A stretch of 64,000 bases of DNA from Nosema muscidifuracis (lineage: Eukaryota; Microsporidia; Nosematidae): the NCBI GenBank assembly GCA_028335825.1, contig JAIOKI010000010.1:1-64000 (forward strand). The letters are read 5' to 3'. The translations under genes and the position numbers were made by a program. The notes under the pieces were generated by a model. That model saw nothing but the letters and a program-made list of their open reading frames with translations, searched no databases and was not told the origin of the DNA. Below, in pieces: positions 59,481-64,000 of the stretch; within the stretch, counting starts at the first letter, position 1; every line of letters starts with the position of its first letter.

Positions 59481-61142
59481 ATGAAAAATTATGTTTTTAT
59501 CTTGTTAATTTTATTAGCAATTTTAGCTATTTTCATAGCAAGAAAGCAAAATAATGAAAGATCTCAAATAAATCCTTCCGAAGATAACAATAAATTAAAT
59601 CAAAATAATAATATATCTGAAGATGAAAATAAATCAAGTGCAAAAGAAGGTTTTAAAAATTCTAAACACTCATTAAATCAAGATCATAAAAAAGATTCAG
59701 ATTGTGAAACAAATTATTCAAAAAATTATATTGATTCATTCCGAGAGAGTTCTACTACTCAAACTACTAATAAACAAAAAAATGAAAAACATTCAGAGCA
59801 AGAATGTAACAGAAATAACTCGAAAAATGTACAACGAAAAACATCAGACATAATAGATAATGGTAATAATGCAAATGACATTTATAGTTTTTTAGATGAT
59901 GATATAGAAAATCAGAATATCACAAATTCTAATGTATCTGATATTGATGATTACCGTGTAATTTTTGAAGATAAAAAAAAATATATTCATGAGCGAATAA
60001 AAAGTACTATGTGTTTAGAAATAGAAGATAATTTTTGTATTAATGTTGACAGAAATAGCATTCTCAAAAGTTCAATGTTAGCATTAGATAATTTTCAATT
60101 AAGAAATATCAGAGAAAATAAAATTTGTGTTAGATTTAATAATGAACTAGGGGTTGATAGCTCAGGTCTTACAAAAGAATGGTTAGATTTACTAATTAAC
60201 AAAATTGTAGATCCTAGTACTGGTTTTTTTTCTTATACATCAGAAAAAAATTTGACAGTTCGTCCAACTAATAGAAGCAATTCTGATAAAGATAATAATT
60301 TGGAATATTATGAATTTTTAGGTAAAATAATAGCTATTTCAATAGTATATGATTATAATATAAGTTTAAATTTCAATAGATCAGTTTATAAATATATACT
60401 AAATTATGAATGTGATCTTTTAGATATCAAAGAAATGGATGAGACTCATTATAATTCTCTAATGCATATAAAAAATAATTCTGTGGAAGGATTAGATCTT
60501 TCATTCTCATATGACATAACAGAAGAATCAAATGATTATAAATTAGATAAATCGAATAATAATACTAACACTATAGATCTTAAACTAAATGGTCGAAATA
60601 TTGAAGTCACTGATAATAATAAATTAGAATATATAGAGTTATTTGTAAAAAGTCGTGTACATGGTAGTATAGAATCACAATTATCTGCTCTAAAGAATGG
60701 TATCTACAATTTACTAGAAGACGATCTTCTCACAATACTTAATCCTGATGAATTAGAATTATTAATATGTGGAATTGAAGATATAAACATAGAAGATTGG
60801 AAAAATAATACTAAATATAGTAATTGTAAATTGCAAGATGATATCATAAAATGGTTTTGGGAAATAGTAAGTGATTTTAATTTAGAGAACAAAAGAAAAC
60901 TATTAAAATTTTGTACGGGATTATCAAGAGTTCCATCTGGTGGATTTAAAAATATAAGAGGAGACGGAGGAATCCAAAAATTTACTATCTGTAAAATTGA
61001 AAAATCGAGAGTATCAGGAAAACTGCTAAAAGCTAGTACATGCTATAATAAAATTAATATTCCTGAACAAAGAAGTCGTGATGAACTGCGTAAAAATCTA
61101 ATTATATCGATAAATTCTACAATGGAATTTGGTTCTTATTAA
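59481..61142 (+). CDS. Membrane-anchored HECT E3 ubiquitin ligase
   Basis: This 553-residue protein has an N-terminal hydrophobic segment (about 4-20, VFILLILLAILAIFIA) with a following RK, which fits a signal anchor that leaves the rest cytosolic. Residues 21-155 are low-complexity Asn/Lys/Ser/Asp. A complete HECT domain follows (about 160-553). The N-lobe carries NELGVDSSGLTKEW (221-234) and the LEYYEFLGKIIAISIVY helix. The C-lobe carries the WFWEIV and LLKFCTGLSRVPSGGF motifs. The catalytic cysteine is C521 in KASTCYNKINIP, and the conserved Phe four residues from the C-terminus is F550 (MEFGSY). All features for thioester formation with ubiquitin are present. Substrate-binding domains of larger fungal HECT ligases (WW, C2, ARM) are absent, so membrane anchoring may set specificity, for example at ER or nuclear envelope (inference). 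This is a conserved cellular gene, unlike the families to its left. Confidence 0.93.
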   Translation: MKNYVFILLILLAILAIFIARKQNNERSQINPSEDNNKLNQNNNISEDENKSSAKEGFKNSKHSLNQDHKKDSDCETNYSKNYIDSFRESSTTQTTNKQKNEKHSEQECNRNNSKNVQRKTSDIIDNGNNANDIYSFLDDDIENQNITNSNVSDIDDYRVIFEDKKKYIHERIKSTMCLEIEDNFCINVDRNSILKSSMLALDNFQLRNIRENKICVRFNNELGVDSSGLTKEWLDLLINKIVDPSTGFFSYTSEKNLTVRPTNRSNSDKDNNLEYYEFLGKIIAISIVYDYNISLNFNRSVYKYILNYECDLLDIKEMDETHYNSLMHIKNNSVEGLDLSFSYDITEESNDYKLDKSNNNTNTIDLKLNGRNIEVTDNNKLEYIELFVKSRVHGSIESQLSALKNGIYNLLEDDLLTILNPDELELLICGIEDINIEDWKNNTKYSNCKLQDDIIKWFWEIVSDFNLENKRKLLKFCTGLSRVPSGGFKNIRGDGGIQKFTICKIEKSRVSGKLLKASTCYNKINIPEQRSRDELRKNLIISINSTMEFGSY

Positions 61143-61909
61143 TAAAAAATTTAAACTTTGACTTTAGTTAATAAATTTAATTTATTATAAATTAAAAATT
61201 AGGTATAGAATTTGAGATTTCATCTTCTTCTCGTAGACAAAGAAATTTCTTGTGAGTTATTTTATTATATCTCTAACTTTCAGATCTTTATACTCAAAAG
61301 AAAAAAAATGTTAATTAGAATGCATATTTGACTTCCTTCAGTAGTTCAATCCTATATCTTTTCTATTAGCTTTGTGATATTTAGTTATCATGTCATTACA
61401 TAAGAGATTATTTTAATCTTGTACATCAAGCCACTATAATTAGCTAGTAGACCGTAGTTATATTTCTTATTTACTTCAACAGTCCTCAGATATTTGAATC
61501 GAATAGTTATATTTATAAAATAGAAAGTTTTTTGACAAATTTCATAGTAAATAGTTTAAAATCTATAATTTTAACATTTTATAGAGATATAGCTGTAAAC
61601 ATAATATCTATAAAACATATTATTTAAAATTAATATGTTTTTAATTTTGGCTATGTTACTCCTATTGTTCGTATTTTAAAGTGTATTTGTCAAAAAAAAG
61701 CAAATTAATGAGAATACTAAAACATAAGAGTTTTTGTATATGTTATGTGTTGAGATATTGAAGCTAAAGATTATCTAATTATATGAAAAGAGAAAAAAAT
61801 TACAAAAATTATGAAGTTATATATTAATACTAAATATTAGATATAATTTGTTTTAATATAAACAAAAATAAGACCTGTTATATTTTTTTAGTTACTTAAC
61901 CACTTTTAA
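61143..61909. other. Intergenic region with an interspersed repeat copy
   Basis: The region separates two convergent genes. Apart from the repeat at 61389-61502, nothing was recognised. Confidence 0.5.
61389..61502 (-). repeat. Interspersed repeat, related to 30004..30122
   Basis: It shares 'tgtcattacata', 'atcttgtacatc', 'ttatttacttcaacagtc' blocks with 30004-30122. On the minus strand it reads FKYLRTVEVNKKYNYGLL, so it is formerly coding and probably mobile in origin. Confidence 0.45.
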
Positions 61910-62776
61910 TCATGTTTTTTTCAATAATTTACAGATAAAAATAAAAACATTGTAATCAAAAGTCTTAGCCAATTCCTCAGCTTTTTTCATAAACTCGTCA
62001 ACCTTCTTTTGATAATCTGGAAAGTAAGACTTGACTCTTTCCAAGATATAACTATTAACATTACCAGTCTTGAAATATTCATTTACATATTTATTATTTT
62101 TTTCTGTATACAATCTACATGTAAAATACGTTAATTTCATTTCTTCCAGATCGTTACCTGTTTTATTGCTCTGTTTGGGGTGAAAGTTTAAATAATCATC
62201 TCGCATCTGAAAAATAATTCCTATGGTATTAGCAAAATTGTATAAATTTTTGGGTTCTTCCTTATTAATAAACGCATAACCTGCCACTAAAGGTAAATAG
62301 AAAGTATAAATTGATGTCTTGTACTCAGCTATATTATTGTATATTTTTTCGGTATAATCTTCCTCTTTTTTCTCTTTACAATCCAAAGTCTGTCCTAAGC
62401 ACGTGTTAAAGAGTGCATTAGAGTAAATTTCTTTACATTTTGGACTTATTAACTTAGAAATTACACTTAAAAAATAAGCAGAATATTTTAAAGAAATCAT
62501 TCCTTGTATTTTATAATAACACAAACGTCCTCTTCTGCAATTAGAATTGTCCATAATATCATCAATAACTATTAAAGATGATTGTAATAATTCAATCATA
62601 TTAGATGTCAACAGAGATTCTCTACTTTCACTTTTAGATATCATATTAAAAAGGACTGATCTTATAGCTTTACCTCCTACTGTGTTGTAATATAGATAGT
62701 CAGCAATCTTCTCTGTATTTTTAAACTCAGATAATCTGATTACATCACTAAGTATATCAAAATTACTACTAGTCAT
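61910..62776 (-). CDS. BTS1: Geranylgeranyl diphosphate synthase (polyprenyl synthase family)
   Basis: This 288-residue enzyme probably condenses isopentenyl diphosphate with allylic diphosphates to make geranylgeranyl diphosphate for prenylation of Rab and Rho-type GTPases. Motifs are in order: GGKAIR (34-39), the first aspartate-rich motif DDIMD (72-76) with RR at 81-82, GQTLD (128-132), YKTS (152-155), and the second motif FQMRDDYLN (189-197), then K214. DD.xDNS..RRG and DDYLN rather than DDxxD are typical of the fungal/animal GGPP synthases (yeast Bts1 type) rather than farnesyl synthases. Length is a little under that of yeast Bts1, as usual for microsporidia. The start follows AACCCTTA directly. 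Product chain length is inferred from motif type and was not tested. The gene is convergent with the HECT gene. Confidence 0.92.
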   Translation of the reverse strand: MTSSNFDILSDVIRLSEFKNTEKIADYLYYNTVGGKAIRSVLFNMISKSESRESLLTSNMIELLQSSLIVIDDIMDNSNCRRGRLCYYKIQGMISLKYSAYFLSVISKLISPKCKEIYSNALFNTCLGQTLDCKEKKEEDYTEKIYNNIAEYKTSIYTFYLPLVAGYAFINKEEPKNLYNFANTIGIIFQMRDDYLNFHPKQSNKTGNDLEEMKLTYFTCRLYTEKNNKYVNEYFKTGNVNSYILERVKSYFPDYQKKVDEFMKKAEELAKTFDYNVFIFICKLLKKT

Positions 62777-62779
62777 TAA

Positions 62780-62782
62780 GGG
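62780..62782 (-). promoter_or_regulatory. CCC motif before the prenyl synthase gene
   Basis: AAAACCCTTA abuts the ATG, with CCC three bases upstream of it. This is a clear microsporidian-type start signal. Confidence 0.6.
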
Positions 62783-64000
62783 TTTTTTATCAACAAATTG
62801 TTAAATATTTAAATTAAAATTTCAAATTTTTAATTTGAAAATAATTTGGGAATAATATTAAATAAATTATTTTTTAATATATTCCTAAAGGTTACATTAT
62901 GATTAATCTTCAATTCTTTGATAAAAAGTTAAATGTTAAATTACTGATAAATATTTTTTTGAAATGTTCTATAAGATTAAATTATTGTTTAACTCTATTT
63001 TTAATATTATTAAAAAATTATTTTTTTTTAACCCTGATTTTTAAACTACAATATGAAAAAATTAAACAGTCAATTAATAGACATAGTCAAAATTTTTAAA
63101 TTCGTTTAAGGAAAAAATTAAAAATTAATTTGAAGATCCTACATCTAACTTGCATTTATTTCTTACTTATTAATATTGTAAATTTTAAATTTATAAGTAA
63201 TACAAAACTGAGATTACCAAAATAACATTATCAAGGCATATATTCAATCTAGAGTGCTAAAGATTAATTTAGAAGCCTAAATATGTATAGAATCATAGGT
63301 TCAATTTTATTAGAAATACAAACAAAGTAAATAAGAACAATAAATCACCAATGGAAAACTTAAATATCTGACTAACAAGATTGAAATAGAAATGTCATTA
63401 ATAAATATACCCAAATTAAATAAATATAAATTTATTAATTTACTAATTAATTGACAGTACTATAAAGCTCAAAAGAAGAGTAATCGTTAATCTCATAAAT
63501 CTAAATTTATAACTATTCTCAGATTTTATCATGTTATGTCAATAAAGAAATTGTTTATAAATTTTATTTAAGGAGGAGAAATCAAAAGGAGAAGAGGAAA
63601 TTTTTGATAGTTTAGAAAAAATCAAAGTTTCTTAACCGATTTGTCAAGAAAACACCCCTAGAAAATGATATTATTTCAAACAAGTAAAGGGAGAAATAGT
63701 AAATTTTTATTTATATCAATTTTAGTATTATGATCTAATATAAGAAAGTGTAATTTTTAATTTGGCTTAGATATATGAAGACAACTTAAGATTTTAAGAA
63801 ATTTATTAATTTTTCAGTACAATAAATGTCGACTTTTCCTTTCGTTCTTTGAGAAAATTAAAAGATTCTTTGATTAAAATTATAGTTTTTAATTAAAAAA
63901 CTTTGTCTCACGTAAAAAGTAATTGGTTAATAAATTAAAATTCTACATTTAGTCTTTCATTATAAAATATGTTAAATATAATATGAATTAAAGAATTTTA
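62783..64000. other. AT-rich region to the window end
   Basis: A 66-codon hydrophobic frame starts at 62899 but has no distinguishing feature. A purine-rich patch at 63570-63605 ('aggaggagaaatc') is not attached to a gene. Nothing else was recognised. Confidence 0.45.

Noticed and set aside
62899-63099. 66-codon frame divergent from the prenyl synthase
   Set aside because: An ATG is present, but composition is Leu/Ile/Phe/Lys/Asn as in random AT-rich sequence, with no family, no C-rich motif and no leader pattern. A real gene cannot be excluded.
1-64000. CRISPR arrays, prokaryotic operons, prophage
   Set aside because: There are no regular direct repeats with spacers, no ribosome binding sites and no operon packing. 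Gene types are eukaryotic.

Overview
The window is very AT-rich and gene-poor. It has long non-coding deserts, intron-free compact genes and C-rich (CCC/CCCC) motifs a few bases upstream of several start codons. The few recognisable genes are a fungal-type geranylgeranyl diphosphate synthase, a HECT ubiquitin ligase and a minimal homeobox protein. Together these point to a microsporidian with an expanded, AT-rich genome. This is an inference, because no rRNA or tRNA gene was found to confirm it.

From about 1 to 57 kb the window is an accessory, subtelomere-like region built from three lineage-specific multigene families that I could not assign to any named family. Family A (about 440 aa, secreted) is at 1590..2918, with broken or eroded copies at 31366..32686, 37950..38090 and 51888..53097. 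Family B (about 540-550 aa, secreted) is at 10712..12331, 27498..29123 and 41414..43072. Family C (about 270-350 aa, twelve conserved cysteines, one or two C-terminal membrane segments) is at 16201..17262 (interrupted by a stop), 33105..33735 (relic), 47293..48114, 53932..54807 and 56387..57364. The order A(+), B(-), C(-) occurs twice, offset by about 30-31 kb. DNA similarity extends well beyond the genes in two direct segmental duplications: 390..2960 with 30215..32740, and 10570..13969 with 41270..45006. A small secreted 13-cysteine protein (45634..45981) and a small membrane protein (21445..21801) lie among them.

The spaces between these genes hold eroded Ty3/gypsy-type retroelement fossils on both strands, several decayed genes of unknown family, a 277-bp element with perfect 42-bp terminal inverted repeats (55759..56035) and a 294-bp insertion present in only one of two duplicated segments (43183..43476). 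One fossil lies inside a segmental duplication, so it predates that duplication.

From about 59 kb the content changes to conserved cellular genes: a membrane-anchored HECT ligase (59481..61142) and a prenyl synthase (61910..62776, minus strand). The homeobox gene at 9075 is the only recognisable conserved gene in the left part. A reasonable overall reading is a birth-and-death locus for secreted and surface proteins facing the host, with core genes at one edge.
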